From: Anaeramoeba flamelloides | Taxonomy: Eukaryota; Metamonada; Anaeramoebidae | Length of the DNA: 64,000 nucleotides | Assembly (NCBI GenBank): GCA_027625915.1 | Contig: JANTQA010000012.1 | Span: 1,023,001-1,087,000 of the forward strand | Direction of reading: 5' to 3' | Shown here: positions 34,814-46,574 of the stretch, piece after piece | How the letters are laid out: the number at the start of each line of letters is the position of its first letter | Position numbering within the stretch: the stretch's first letter is position 1 | The notes under the pieces: model-generated | Told to the model about the DNA's origin: nothing | The model's input: only the letters and a program-made list of their open reading frames with translations | The model's database searches: none | Translations under genes and position numbers: made by a program

Positions 34814-34974
34814 CTATTTGTGCAAAATGTTATTCAGCTCGTCGATAGGTATAAAGAAATGATTTGTATATGAAAGTTCTTTTGAATAGTTTGTCAATTT
34901 GAAATCGAATACTGCCACTTGAAGGAGGAATAAGTTAAATGTTTGAGAAATATTGGAATTTTTAATGTAAGAGC
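34814..34974 (-). CDS. Candidate terminal exon, unrecognised protein
   Basis: A run of T then TAG forms a strong acceptor at 34975-34976. The exon reads SYIKNSNISQTFNLFLLQVA then VFDFKLTNYSKELSYTNHFF then IPIDELNNILHK and stops at TAG. Codon choice is mixed and convincing. The upstream exon would supply one base of the first codon but lies beyond family D and was not found. The frame continues in register after the TAG for 17 more coding-like codons (34760-34813) to TGA. It may be the 3' end of a gene with a long intron, or a pseudogene. Confidence 0.4.
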
Positions 34975-35035
34975 CTAAAAAAAATGAATTAAGAAACAAA
35001 AAAAATTATTTAAAAGAGTAAAAAATTGATATCTT

Positions 35036-35640
35036 AAGGAGTACGTTCCCACCCTTGATGAGGTTGAGTAATTATGTTATTACACCTTCATTTGTCACAA
35101 AAAATTTTCAATCTGAAGAAATTGGACATAATAAAAAAACAACATTTTTTTGTCATCTTTACCATTTCACCGAAGACTATTTTTCTTTCTTTTTCAATGA
35201 AAAGGAAAATTGCAAATAACAAAAAAAATAATCGCATAAAAATGGCTTTTTTGGATTTTCAAGTGCATTTCAAATTCGAGAACATTTCAAACTTGTAAAA
35301 GCAAATGTAAAAAATGTGTAGAACAACCCAAGAAAATATTGTGAGTTCAGAAAGTTAAAATAGAAATTCTAAAATATTAAAATCAAATTTTTGCATGATC
35401 TAACAATCAAAAATTGTGAAAATTGTTGAAATTGCTAAAATTTCACAATATTTTTAAATTAAATTCTCCTTGGACAGATATTATTTGGATTACATAACTC
35501 TTTCAAGAGTGATTTTATACACTATTATATTGTTTTCACAGAAAAACATAGCCCTTAATATTCCAAGTCCATTTTTATTAATTTTGTCATTTTACCAAAA
35601 ACTGTAAAACTGTTCAGGTGCTCCTCTGTAGAGAATTCAT
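35036..35640 (+). repeat. Dispersed repeat family D, copy 2, uninterrupted
   Basis: Uninterrupted counterpart of 29705-30060 plus 30945-31240. Both copies begin near GTACGTTCCCACCCTTGA / CTACATTCCCGCCCTTGA, a GC-richer motif. Confidence 0.55.
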
Positions 35641-38600
35641 GTCAACGAACTTGATGTTTCTAATTGCAAAAAAATCCAATTTAAGGGTCTAGTCATATAC
35701 TGTGGATTTACTCTATACTCAAGGGGTGGCCGGGGACCAAAAAGGGTATTGCGAAACAGCCCCTCTTTTCGTTGATAAAATTCAAATAACAAAAAAAAAA
35801 ATTAATTGGATCTCTTTGACAAAAAATTCAATGAAAAAAACTAAGTTTTAAAGAGTTCTAAATTTCAAAAAATGAATCAATTAAAAAAAAAAATAAGTTT
35901 AAGAGAGTCATCAATTTCAAAAAATCAAAATGTAAAAAAAAAAAAAATTCATTTATTCTCATTTTTTATTTCCTAATGGTTAAGTTTCTTTAATTTAAAA
36001 AAAATTTACTTTCTTGAAGTTCGTAATAAATTTAATCCGATTTAATATGATTTATGGTTATTTTGTAACCCTCTTAAATTCGACCAAGTAAGGATAATGT
36101 ATTATTCTTACTATAAAAATAACTCATTTGAAAAATGAAAAAAAAAAGGAAAAAAAAAATCACCGAGATATCAAAAAGCGCCAAAGAGCGAAACTTCAAA
36201 AATGATAAGGTTGTTTTTAAAATTGTAATTTATAACCATTCGAATTGGAAATTGAGTGCCGCTCTTTGGCCATTTTTTCTTAAAATTTCCACATATTTAG
36301 TTGTTGATTTTTTGAGATCGATTGTACATCATAGTCTAGTAAGTTTTTGATTGGTTGAAGGTCCTGATAAAAAATACTAAAAAGTTTTTTTCCCTTTCAG
36401 AAAAAAAAATTCACAGTAAGGACTCGACACTTAATAATTAAATAAAAATGTTTAGGGATGAAAAAGAAATTCAAAAATCAAAAATAATTTTCTAAAATCA
36501 AAAAACAAAAAAAATACCAAATATTTTTATTATATTACTAAATTGAATTTTTTTTAATCTTAAATGCCTCAAGTTTTTTAAAACCTAACCTAGGACTTGA
36601 GGGTAAATGTGAAATGTACATTGTTTTTGGAAAAATTACAAAATTACCAAAAAAACTTGAAATTTAAGATCTGTACTTTACATACATATGAAAGTATACC
36701 TTCTAAAAAAATTAAAAATAAAATCAAATATTTTTGTAAAGATTTTGTGAAGTTACTAAATCAATAAATCTTCATAAAATGTTAAACCGATCACAAAAGA
36801 GAAAAGGGGAGAGAAAGATACTTTATCTCTCTAAAAAAAAAAACATTATTTTGCTTTCGGAAGTATTTTCATATTTATTAAACATTTTTTTTTTTTTTTT
36901 TTAGAAAGAAATTTTTGGGTAATTCATTAAAGTCTCTAAATATAAAAATTAGAAGAAAAAAATGGGTAGAAGAAATGTGAATTTTCTCTAGATCTTAATT
37001 AATTAGTTATATTTTTTTATTAAAAAAATTAGAGATTTCAAAAGGTGCTGCTATTAGATAGTGTTATTTCTTTTAAAAGTTTAAAGAGGGTGAATAAAAG
37101 AACTTTTTTAAGGATTGTGTTATCTAGAAAAACTCAATTTTTTAGTTGAGAATTTTTGTTGTAATTATTTTTATTAGAATTTAAAAATTTGTCTAACTTT
37201 AAAGATCAAAAAAAAAATGACTAAAAAAACTTTTCTATTTATTTTTTATTTTTTTTTCATCAATTTTTACCAATTGAAGATGCTCACATTCCAACAACTA
37301 TCAACTCACACAATTTGGCAATTTTTTTCAACAACATGGAAAATATTTTTCTTTCTATATAAAATAAATATCAACTTATCAAGAAAAATATATGGCTTTT
37401 TTTCTCAACTTGGCACCAATAACAACAGATCTTTTACAACTTTGAAGTCTGGGTATTGGTAACTCAGCCTTTAACAATATCAAAAAGGATCGATTTACAT
37501 CTAGAATGGTTTATGTTTTTATTAATACAAATATCAATTTTTTGTTGTTAGTATCAATTTTTAGTATTTTTTTAACCAAGAGACTTTTGAGATACATTTA
37601 ATACATGTATCATAAAATAATACAAATTCAATATTAACATAATTTAATTTTTTATTTCTCAAAAGTAGATACCAATCTATAAAACGAAGATAGAAAAAGA
37701 ATAAAAAATGGACCACTTAAAATGGTGCATTACATTTTATTGATTTTTTTTGTTTGAAAAAGTTGTTCAAAGTTTGATCGGGAAAATTATTACTTTCCAA
37801 AACTGGAAAAATTTATAAATTTATCAAACACTCAATTTTTTCAAAATAGTAAATTCAAAGGAAATATTTTGACAATAAGTATTTAAAATTCATTTTTTGG
37901 GATTGTTAGAGTATTTCCGACAGATTTGTATTATATTTTGAGCTATTTCTGTTTCAGTTTTGAAAAAAACAATTAATTAAGAGAAAAAGTAGACTTTCTA
38001 ACATGTTTTAATGTCTAAAAACCCCAACATAACGTTGATAGTTAAAATTGGGGTTCGAAAAAAATTTTAAAAATTTTGAGATTGATGAATTCAATATTTT
38101 GGATTTTCGACAATTTAAGTAATAAAATACTACCAATTTCCGAAAATAATATTTTGATTTTTCCTCTCTCAATCATTATAAACCATAAAGAACTTCCACA
38201 CCTATAAAAAACATCAATAACCTTTTAAAAAAATATCAAAAATCCATTTTAACAAATTTTGAAATTTGATTAAATGTGAAATTATATAATAAATACTAGT
38301 ATTGTGAAAAAAAAAAAAGATACACAGAAAAAAAGTTGACAATTAAATTATTAATTTTTTACAAAATATGTACCCCTCATTTCTTTCTGTTTAGTAATAT
38401 TTTTCAACAACAGCCAAAATTCGTTTTTAATTTTTATTTTTTTTTAAAATTTTGAAAAATCTAGAACTTTTGGGCACTGATACTGTTTAATAAACTATTA
38501 AATAATACAAATTCAGTGTATGTTATGGAGTTGATAGACTCTAAATTCAAATAATTTAAAATAAACAAAAAACTATATATAGTTTGTATTACAATAAGAA

Positions 38601-38990
38601 AATTTTATTGCAATTCCAAATTTTAAAAAATGAAAAAACCAAAAATACCAAAACTAAATCAGTAAAAGAAAAAAATATTTATTATTATTTTTTGTTGTTA
38701 TTTAATTTCCCATTTCAAATCTTGTAAAGAGATTTTAATTTTTTGAAAATTAAAAAAATAATAAAAGAAAAAAAATTATTATCTGCTCTTTTTTAAATTC
38801 AAAAATATTCAGTAACAAAAAATATGGAATAGATTAAAAAATAGAAAATAGAAAAAAATGAATAGGAAAAGAGAATTATGAATTAAGAATAGAAAATAGA
38901 AAGAAATGGGTTATTGTTAATTGTATTAATATATGAATCTATATATTATATATATAGAGCGATAATTCTAATATTAATTATATTATATAT

Positions 38991-39359
38991 TTAATCAGAA
39001 AAGGAATCGCTAGGATAACTAGCAGAGCTACTTGTGTTAGAAGTATAGGAACCACTATTACTCGAAGAGTATCCGCTTGTGCTGCTTTCCGTGAATGAAG
39101 AGTATCCACTTGAGGATGAACTGTATCTACGTCTTCGGTGTTTTCGTGAATTACGTCGACGGTGTCTTTTTGAATCTCTTCTTGATCTTGAACGATCTCT
39201 TGATCTTCTTCTGTCTTTTTTCTTTCTTCTACTATCTCTTCTTTTGTCTTTCTTATGCTTACCTTCGCTGGTGTTTGATTTATTTTTAATTTTACGATTA
39301 TATCTTTTCATTTCTTTTTCATAACGAATTTTATCATGATCAGATTTTTTTACATAATA
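38991..39359 (-). CDS. Last exon of an HMG-box / RS-rich protein (122 codons visible)
   Basis: The exon begins after an AATAG acceptor at 39360-39361. It opens with YYVKKSDHDKIRYEKEM, the final helix of an HMG box (compare the Y-x4-A-x2-D-x2-RY-x-x-EM pattern). A basic stretch then leads into a dense Arg/Ser/Lys region (RRSRDRSRSRRDSKRHRRR) and a Ser/Tyr/Thr-rich acidic tail ending SFSD. This combination suggests a nuclear chromatin or splicing-linked protein; an exact function cannot be given. The junction matches the phase and place of the intron in the HMG gene at 46575-47212, so the two genes are probably related. The first half of the HMG box must lie in an exon to the right that I could not find. 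Confidence 0.7.
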   Translation of the reverse strand, partial: YYVKKSDHDKIRYEKEMKRYNRKIKNKSNTSEGKHKKDKRRDSRRKKKDRRRSRDRSRSRRDSKRHRRRNSRKHRRRRYSSSSSGYSSFTESSTSGYSSSNSGSYTSNTSSSASYPSDSFSD

Positions 39360-40714
39360 CTATTGATTTATTTTTTTAATATTTTAATCAAATATAACAA
39401 GGGATGAGTAAAAATGTTATCAATAAAAAAAAAAAAAAAAGAAATTGAAAATATAAAAACAATAAAAGAAATAAAAATTAATATCTTTAGTATCCCAAAT
39501 TTATATTTTGGGTGATCTTGGCTTTCTCAGAGAAATTTGTTTTGATTATTTTTTTTAAAAATATAATCAATGAATATTTTTAATGAACTATGTAGAAAAA
39601 AAAATTTTTGATATTCCATTTGTAAAAAAATTTATAATTTTCCATTTAAAAGTCATTTAGTATTAATAAAAATTTTTTATACTTTCAATGAATTAATAAC
39701 TTGGAAACTTTTGTTTTTAATCAAATCGAAAATTCAATCTCAATATTTTTCTCGTTTGTTTCTTTTAAAGTTTAAAAATACTTTTAATGTATTTTTCCAA
39801 AAGAAAAAATAAAAAGTCTACTCAGAAATTAAAATTAATCAGTTAGTAAAAAAAATTTTCAAAATTGAGTACTCACATTAATTTTAATTTTAAAAATAAA
39901 ATCATAATAAACAAAGCACATAATCAGGATTGAAATATTTCTAACTGTTTTGATCAATTTGCAATCAAAATTTAAATCAAATTTGTTGATATTTTGTTCA
40001 GATTTGGAGATTTGAAAATGAAAATTTTTCCAAATTTTATGTTTGTTTTTAAAGCAAAACAAATCTTTTCAAGTTGATTAATATATAAAATTATTTATGT
40101 GATCATAAATATACATTTTTATGATGATAAATTCAATTGTGAATAAGGAGATTAACAATAATTATCTTTGATTCAAAAAAAAAAAAAAAAAAATACAATA
40201 ATTGGGTATTATTTAATTATTTCATGAATTAAATTAAATCATTTTGAAAAGGGGATATTTTATGGCCAGATTATTACAATTATTTTTGAAAGTTAGAATC
40301 ATTTATTTTTTGTATTTAAAAGCTCAATTAAGTAAGGTACTTTAAAGAAATTATTTCTACCTACCCTTTTAAGAACAGAAATAAATAGATAGAAAAGTTA
40401 TCCTCTTAAAGATACGGTCAATTTTTTTTTTTATTTGTATTAAAAAGAATTGAATAAAATAATTGTTGATTTACCTCTTCTCTAGGCTAGAATAAAAAAA
40501 ATATAAACCCCATCCCAAAAATTTGGACAAACCCAAAATCAAAAATATACAAATAAAAATCTCAATTTCTTGTATTTTTTTTAAACATAACATAAAACCA
40601 GATTTAAGTTACCAGGTATTAATAATTTTATATTTATTCATTTTTATCCAAATAAAAGATTAAAAAATATAAAACCAAAAAAATAAAAATTGGTGTTTCC
40701 ATAATGAGGTAAGG

Positions 40715-41060
40715 AGCTATGAACAAAAAATTGTATTGAATAATTTGTTGAAATTTCTCCAACAATTGTTGATCAATCAAATGATAGGATACCATCGACC
40801 GAAGGTATATAATTTTTCAATTTAACATACTCAACATTAACTTCCCATCAACTATCGAAAAAAAATTCCAGATCTAATGATGCATATTAAAGTATCTGGA
40901 AAAAAGGAAATGAAAACAAAACCAATAGAGACAAAAAATGAAATAGTATGTAAAATCAAAAATAATTTTCAAATTTGAATGTAAAGTGTAGTATTGTTAT
41001 TCTTTCAACTGTTTTAATTGTGTCCCAATTTTTGGAATTTAGTTTATATTATCAAGAATA
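40715..41060. repeat. Inverted repeat pair G, left member
   Basis: Reverse complement of 44790-45130. Shared blocks include TTGTTATTCTTT-AACTGTTTTAA, and GATCAATCAAATGATAGGATACCATC against GATGGTATATAACATTTGAT. The pair brackets 3.7 kb containing the LINE remnant. The two members may be independent insertions. Confidence 0.5.
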
Positions 41061-41942
41061 AATATTGGAATTGATATATTAATGTTATATTTTTGAGAAT
41101 TGTTATTTTTCAATATTTTTGGTAGTGTTAAGCTTTTTAAACACAATATGAGCATTTTTAAATTGGTTCACTTGTAAAAAAAATAACTTTCATAAGGTTA
41201 ATTTCGGAAAGGAAAAATTAAATTGTTTATGAATAATTTCAAATGAAAAAAAATTATGAATATTTTTCATTTTAAAGGATCTTATCAAAAGTTAAAACAT
41301 CATGTACAAAATTGAGTTCTTAATTTTTAAAGTTTATTTACGAATTTGAACTGTTAAAAGTATCATTTTTTTTACAATAATACCTTAGGTATTTCCAAAA
41401 AAATGTAGTATTTTTTTTTACATTTCATATCAAACTATCTTTGATAGTAGTTCTTATCGTAAATTGATTAGATAAAATAAAGAGAAATATTAATATTGAA
41501 TGGATCAAATTCAATTAGATATATTTCAAAATATTTTTTGATTGAAAGATTTCCAAAAAATGAAAAAAGTTTTCTCACTTTTTTTTTTTTGACCGAAAAA
41601 AATGCAAGACAAATTTCAATAAAAAATGTACAATATGAGAACGATATAAAGGATTTTTTAAACAAAAAAATACAGTTATAAGTCTTCTATTCTATTCAAG
41701 ATTTTATCAAGATTAAACCCCTATTAGGAAAAAAAAAATTATGATCAAAAAGAAAAAAAATAATCACAGATTTTTAACGTTGAACAATATCATATAAAAC
41801 CAACAATTTTGACACAGAAAAAATATCATATAAAATCGAGATCAGGAAATTTTAATTTCTTTTATTTAATATAATGTCTTTTGAATAAACAAATTGGATT
41901 ATTATTAAGAATCAATAAATGATGAATATCAATTTTGGATAT

Positions 41943-42040
41943 TTAAATAGCTTTATTCGGATTTGGTTTAATAAAGATATTTTTAAATAAAAATGCCCTC
42001 TCTTTTTTGGAATTAGCTGATTCATAAACTTGAAGAATTA
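41943..42040 (-). CDS. Weak candidate terminal exon
   Basis: The frame reads VYESANSKKERAFLFKNIFI then KPNPNKAI and a TAA stop, with mixed codons. A possible acceptor CTTCAAG lies just before. No homology is recognised; chance is possible. Confidence 0.2.
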
Positions 42041-43217
42041 GTTTGTGAATGAAAAAAAAAAATTATCTTTGATAAAATGCTGTGTCTACTACACTGTTGG
42101 TGAAAATAAAAATTTTGTTGAATAGTACCTTAAGGTTTATAATCCCTGAAGAGTGTAAAATAAATCAATGTAAATCACTGAATTAGAATATAAATATGTA
42201 CATTTAGTGAATTGAAAGAAATTTTTTTATTGGTTTTAGAGATTTTGAATAAAATGATTTTTTTTTTTTTTTTTTTTTTTTTATTGAAATCTAAGCAAGA
42301 AATTTTTCGTTCCTCTTATTTGAAAGAATAAAATAATTATGATTTATTAGCTTGATAAAAAAGTTGAAAATCAAATAATATCTAATTATTTGTATGTAAG
42401 TATTTGTGAGGGAATTGTTATAAATTCATCAAATAAATTTGGATTTGAATTATTATGGATGTTAGTAGTTTTAGAAAACTAAAGCAAAAATTTTTTGCAA
42501 ATTAAGTATCTGTACAACAGTTGATAAATTAAAAGAACCACCTTTGCAATTGAAATTTAAAGTATTTCGTGCTCTTTTCAGGGCTTGGTGGTTGTTAAAT
42601 ATCACAAATTTTTATTCAGTATGATGTAGGAAGAAAAAAATGACAAATTTTTATTAAATTTGTCTTTCTTCGTTTCTGTGATTTCTGTGATTTCTGTGAT
42701 ATCAAAAAATGAAAAAGTAGGATGACAAAAATCTCCTTTTTGAAAAAATTTCCTTGAAGACAATTTTTAAAACCCTGATACATTGTAGTCGATTTTCTAA
42801 GTTTTTTTTTCATTTGTGAGTTAAGCTGAGATGGTTTTTATAAATGATATTTAAGTTCAAAATTGAAAAAGTGAAAATTTTTGGTTGAACAGTCCTTTAT
42901 TATTTTTAAAATAAAGAGATTTTTTGATAAAGGTGCGTTAATAGGTTTTGTATTGTATTGAATTCACTAAAATTTCCATTTCCTAAAATTAAAGATCATT
43001 TTTGTTTCTCAACTGGTACAATATTTTTTTTATAAAAAATAAAAAAGTGGGACTCGTTTTTGTAAGATTTAATTCCCATTAGATAGTTTCATGAAAAATT
43101 CTTCAAAGCCTTTCCTACACAACCCAGACACAATTTGTCTTGATACAACCAATTAGGTGTTGAGAGAAACAATTCAAATAAAAAAAAAAAATTATCAAAA
43201 AAGTACCAAAAAATAAG

Positions 43218-43406
43218 CTAAAGTGTTTTGGGATTTTGATCATGGGGATTCTGTTTCAAAAAGCTAATAGAGTAAATACTCTCATCTTCATTATGGAGGG
43301 AAAATCCAATTTTTGATAAAACCAAAAGAACCAAAAACAAAGAAAAAACTACAACTCCTTTGTAAGAATTAATATGATTTGTGGAGACAATGTAACCATT
43401 CAACAT
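43218..43406 (-). CDS. Hypothetical 62-aa protein with one membrane helix
   Basis: Starts MLNGYIVSTNHINSYKG, then a hydrophobic helix (VVVFSLFLVLLVLSKIGFSL), then an acidic to polar tail ending QNPKTL. The frame stays open upstream to about 43430, so it may instead be an exon. Codon composition is better than background. No family is recognised. Confidence 0.3.
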   Translation of the reverse strand: MLNGYIVSTNHINSYKGVVVFSLFLVLLVLSKIGFSLHNEDESIYSISFLKQNPHDQNPKTL

Positions 43407-43716
43407 AATCCAATGTTCAAAAATCACAGTGAAAGTGATCTTTTAAAGTTAGGGTTGTTTGTTGAGAGTGCTTGAATTGATCATCATTTTTTTAGACAAG
43501 AAAATCGTGGTTATTTTTCTTTTTCATTTTATTGTTTCTTGGCAAGGTGTTCGAGTTTAGGTATCTCAAAATTTCAATTTCATTTTTCATTTAAAAAACA
43601 ACACATAAAATGATTTTTTGATCCAAATTGGAGAATATTTTTAAAGATCATTCATTGACATTTTATATGAGATGAAAATAAATTGTGCTGAGACAATTTG
43701 GTAAATTGCAAGCATA

Positions 43717-43937
43717 AGCCAAATTTCAAAATATGGGGCAAAATTTTTTTGTTATTATTTGCTTGTTTCGTTTGTATTCAAAAAATAAAATGATTACACT
43801 ATATTTTTATTTATTAATCTATATTGGTTATTATCTCTCAACAATTTAGTAAAATACATTATTATTCATAAAAAAAAAATACAATTAAAAAAATTTTTAT
43901 ATGCTGAAAAATATGCCCCTATTTTTGAAATTCAGCT
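43717..43937. mobile_element. TA-flanked MITE, family M1, copy 2
   Basis: The ends AGCCAAATTTCAAAATATGG and the complement of AGCTGAATTTCAAAAATAGG, flanked by TA on both sides; 221 bp. It lies 41 bp upstream of the LINE remnant. Confidence 0.8.
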
Positions 43938-43978
43938 TAGTCGTTAAATAAGCGAATATTCAAAATTTCTGGAAAAAC

Positions 43979-44498
43979 ATGAGGAAAGACGAGATCAAGA
44001 AAAAACTCCATGAAGCTCACATCAAAATAATACAAGACAAAGCGGAAGCATCCCAAGGTGAAGAAAACTGGAATCTGAAAAAATACCTCAAAATCATCCA
44101 ATTTCCAGAAATATTCAACGAAAAACAGCCATATTTGAACTGGAAATCATCAACAACCATATTCAAACTGAAATCATTTTATAATGGTTTGAATAGATAC
44201 ACAAATACAGATGGGGGAAAGGAGTAGATTCCAAAATATGTCCATACTGTAAAAAGAAATTTGGTGATGTAGACCACTTCATACGTGACTCTAAAAGATA
44301 TGAGAAAACTTGAAGACACTGGAAAAAACAACTCAGAAAAATCAAAAAGGTTTTGACTTCAATATAATAGTCAAAGATGATATGGATGAATTGTTGAGGA
44401 AAATGAGCATAAAATACATCTATGAAGTTACCATAGAATACTTTTTCACCAAGATGACTCAACATGCTATTAGGAAAAAGGAGCTCAAAACTGAATAA
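43979..44498 (+). mobile_element. Decayed LINE (non-LTR retrotransposon) 3' fragment
   Basis: The frame 43979-44226 (KKLHEAHIKIIQDKAEASQG, then a part with YLNWKSSTTIFKLKSFYNGL then NRYTNT) resembles the region after the reverse-transcriptase domain of LINE ORF2. It runs, with a frameshift near 44210, into CPYCKKKFGDVDHFIRDSKR (44239-44300), a C-x2-C-x8-H-x4-C type zinc knuckle in which the last Cys is Ser. A further frameshift leads to 44310-44498 (DDMDELLRKMSIKYIYEVTI...). The polymerase domain is absent, as in a 5'-truncated insertion. Composition is less A/T-monotone than the surroundings, suggesting a fairly recent insertion. Confidence 0.7.
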
Positions 44499-44789
44499 CC
44501 CCTAATCACCTCCCACATACACACACAAATTCATTTGAACCAAAATAATGCAGGTTTCTCACATCAATTATTTATGACTTGATCATTTTTTTTCTCTTTT
44601 CTTTTTTTAAACATTTCTTCAATTTTTTTTTTATAAAATTTTTATTTTTTCTCTTTTTTTTTTTGAGTAAACTAAATTAAGATTCAAATACTTGTATTGG
44701 TTGTGTATATTTTAGACGCTATTTGAATTGGAAGTTACAAATTTAGTCAATTTAAAATTTTTCCATTGCCAGAATAGAAGTCTCTTTCA

Positions 44790-45130
44790 TTTAACCCAGA
44801 ACCTAAACAATAAATTTGAAAAATTTTGAAACAGTTAAAACAGTTCAAAGAATAACAATAATACAATTTCCTGAAAATTGGATATAATTTTGATTTTTGA
44901 AGAATATGAAAATCATTTTTTATCTTTTTTGTTTTTTTTTGTTACATTTTTTAATTATGTAACTTGATCTGTTTCGTTAGATCAAAAATTTTTTTTTGAA
45001 CAAATGAAAATTTTTAGGTTATAGTTGATTTATTCAAAATAGAAGAACTCAAATAAAATTAGTTGATGGTATATAACATTTGATAGATCATTAATTATTT
45101 GTGAAATTTCAATAAATGTTTACCAATACA
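44790..45130. repeat. Inverted repeat pair G, right member
   Basis: Reverse complement of 40715-41060; see that entry for shared blocks. Confidence 0.5.
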
Positions 45131-45974
45131 TTTTTTTGTTGTGCTCTTTCCCAAAATATTTTGGACAAAGGAGTAGTTTTTTCTTGAGAATTATTTATTT
45201 TTTTTTTTGTGGGTATTGTAAATTATAAATACTTGTAAACATTCCAATTATCTAGTAGGTTATAATTTGTTATTTCTTCCCGAATTGATTAAATAAGATT
45301 TTTTTTTCAAAAATTGAATTTTGGTGTGTTAAAAATTTTGAATTGGAGTTTAGATACTACTATTTTCTAAATTTTTAATTCTGAAATTGTCGTGTTCAAT
45401 TTCTGTTTTTTTAAGTTCTTTGATTGACAGTTAATATTTTCAATTTCTTTTTTCCTTCAAGGAAGAAGGTTGATTAATTCATCAAAACCGAGAATTTTTA
45501 ATTTTTGAATTAATTTAAATCTTATTTTAAATATTTTTATTCTGACAGGATCAATTTTAGCTTCTGTTTGATAAATAAGCATCAGAGAAGAGGGTTGATT
45601 AATAAAAAATTTGTTAATTTTTTTATTGTCCCAAATATTAAGTTCCTAGAAATCTGTTTTTGTTAGATTAAATGTTTCTAAGACATACAATAGTTGATTA
45701 TTTAATACATTTATTAAAAAAATGAATTTTTAAATCCATTAGAAAAATTTTTTTTAAAAAAGTTTAATATTGATTAATTTTTTGAAATTGAAATTAACCT
45801 TATCAAGGTTAATTTATAAATATGTTTATTTATCTAACCAAATCCGAAGATTAAAAAAAAAAATTAAACAATTAACTCATTGATTATTTTGTAAAAATAT
45901 TTCAATATATTTGAAATATCTTAAAAATACAACGCTTCAATAAAAAAAAAAAAAAAATAACCAGTATTTGGTTT

Positions 45975-46310
45975 TTTCTGTTAATAATTATTGAGTTAAT
46001 CTTTGAAATGAAAAAATTGAAAAAATAGTTACTTTTGGAGGTTATAAATATTGAATTTTAAAAATTGTGGAATACTATTATTTGTGTTTCTATCTTTAGA
46101 TTTTACTTTAGGAATTTATTCATTAAAAAAATTTCTAAAATGAAACTTTTTAATTGACAATCATTAGTAAAAAGCCTAATAATTTATTATGTAATAATAT
46201 TTTAAATAGATTTTTTAGAGCCACAGAACAATGGCATTAATATCATAGACTTTCAATTACAATCTATTTTAATTAAAGACAAATCTTTGGTGATGATAAT
46301 TCCTGAAGAA
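45975..46310 (+). repeat. Dispersed repeat family C, copy 4 (3' part)
   Basis: Matches 50520-51310: TTGAGTTAATCTTTGAAAT, the AATAGTTAC run, TAATAATTTATT-TG, and AGATTTTTTAGAGC. It ends just before the candidate last exon of the HMG gene. Confidence 0.55.
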
Positions 46311-46321
46311 CCTAGAATCTT

Positions 46322-46373
46322 TTATTCAAAATTTTCATAACGTTGTAATGCAATTCGTGTGGTTTTAATAGGT
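46322..46373 (-). CDS. Candidate last exon of the HMG-box gene
   Basis: A pyrimidine-rich acceptor (TTTCTTTTCAG) precedes 17 codons reading PIKTTRIALQRYENFE and then TAA. The RYE element would suit the end of a second HMG box. The preceding exon and phase are unresolved: a coding-like stretch at 46440-46496 (SYYSFEKFIKEKDQQAL) may belong in between but does not join in frame with the sites I can see. Confidence 0.35.
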
Positions 46374-46574
46374 CTGAAAAGAAATTCGATGTTTTTTTTT
46401 TTATAAAAAATAAAAACCAAAAATAGGAATGTTTTGTAAGTGCCTGTTGATCTTTTTCTTTTATAAATTTTTCAAAAGAATAATAAGATCTCGATCTCAA
46501 AAAAAATCAAAAGAAAACAAAAAAATACAGAACAAAAGAACATTAAAATCTGAAAAAGGGACAAATAAACAAAC

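Larger units (their letters stand above)
34154..38990. other. Intergenic DNA with family D, a candidate exon and a GC-richer island
   Basis: Includes a candidate terminal exon (34814-34974, minus), family D copy 2 (35036-35640), a GC-richer island (35640-35800), a small hairpin (36178-36275: GCGCCAAAGAGCGA mirrored by GCCGCTCTTTGGCC), and family F (36870-37170, inverted relative to 60420-60680). An 81-codon plus frame at 37217-37462 with a true ATG is Phe/Lys-rich with mixed codons (LKMLTFQQLSTHTIWQFF) but matches nothing known. From 37470 to 38990 I see only A/T DNA. Confidence 0.45.
39360..46574. other. Gene-poor stretch: probable long intron, repeats, LINE remnant, small candidates
   Basis: The region should contain the missing upstream exon of the HMG/RS gene. 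Seen here: an inverted repeat pair G (40715-41060 and 44790-45130), an inverted family I fragment (41385-41465), a poly-T run (42261-42282), two weak coding candidates (41943-42040 and 43218-43406), MITE M1 copy 2 (43717-43937), a LINE 3' fragment (43979-44498) and family C copy 4 (45975-46310). Confidence 0.45.

Noticed and set aside
32537-34816. Reassigned TAG codon (TAG read as Gln)
   Set aside because: The second bZIP stops at TAG in a plausible place and other genes use TAA; one in-frame TAG in a weak exon is no proof.
44163-44465. Minus-strand 100-codon gene
   Set aside because: Antisense of the LINE remnant, which has recognisable sense-strand motifs.
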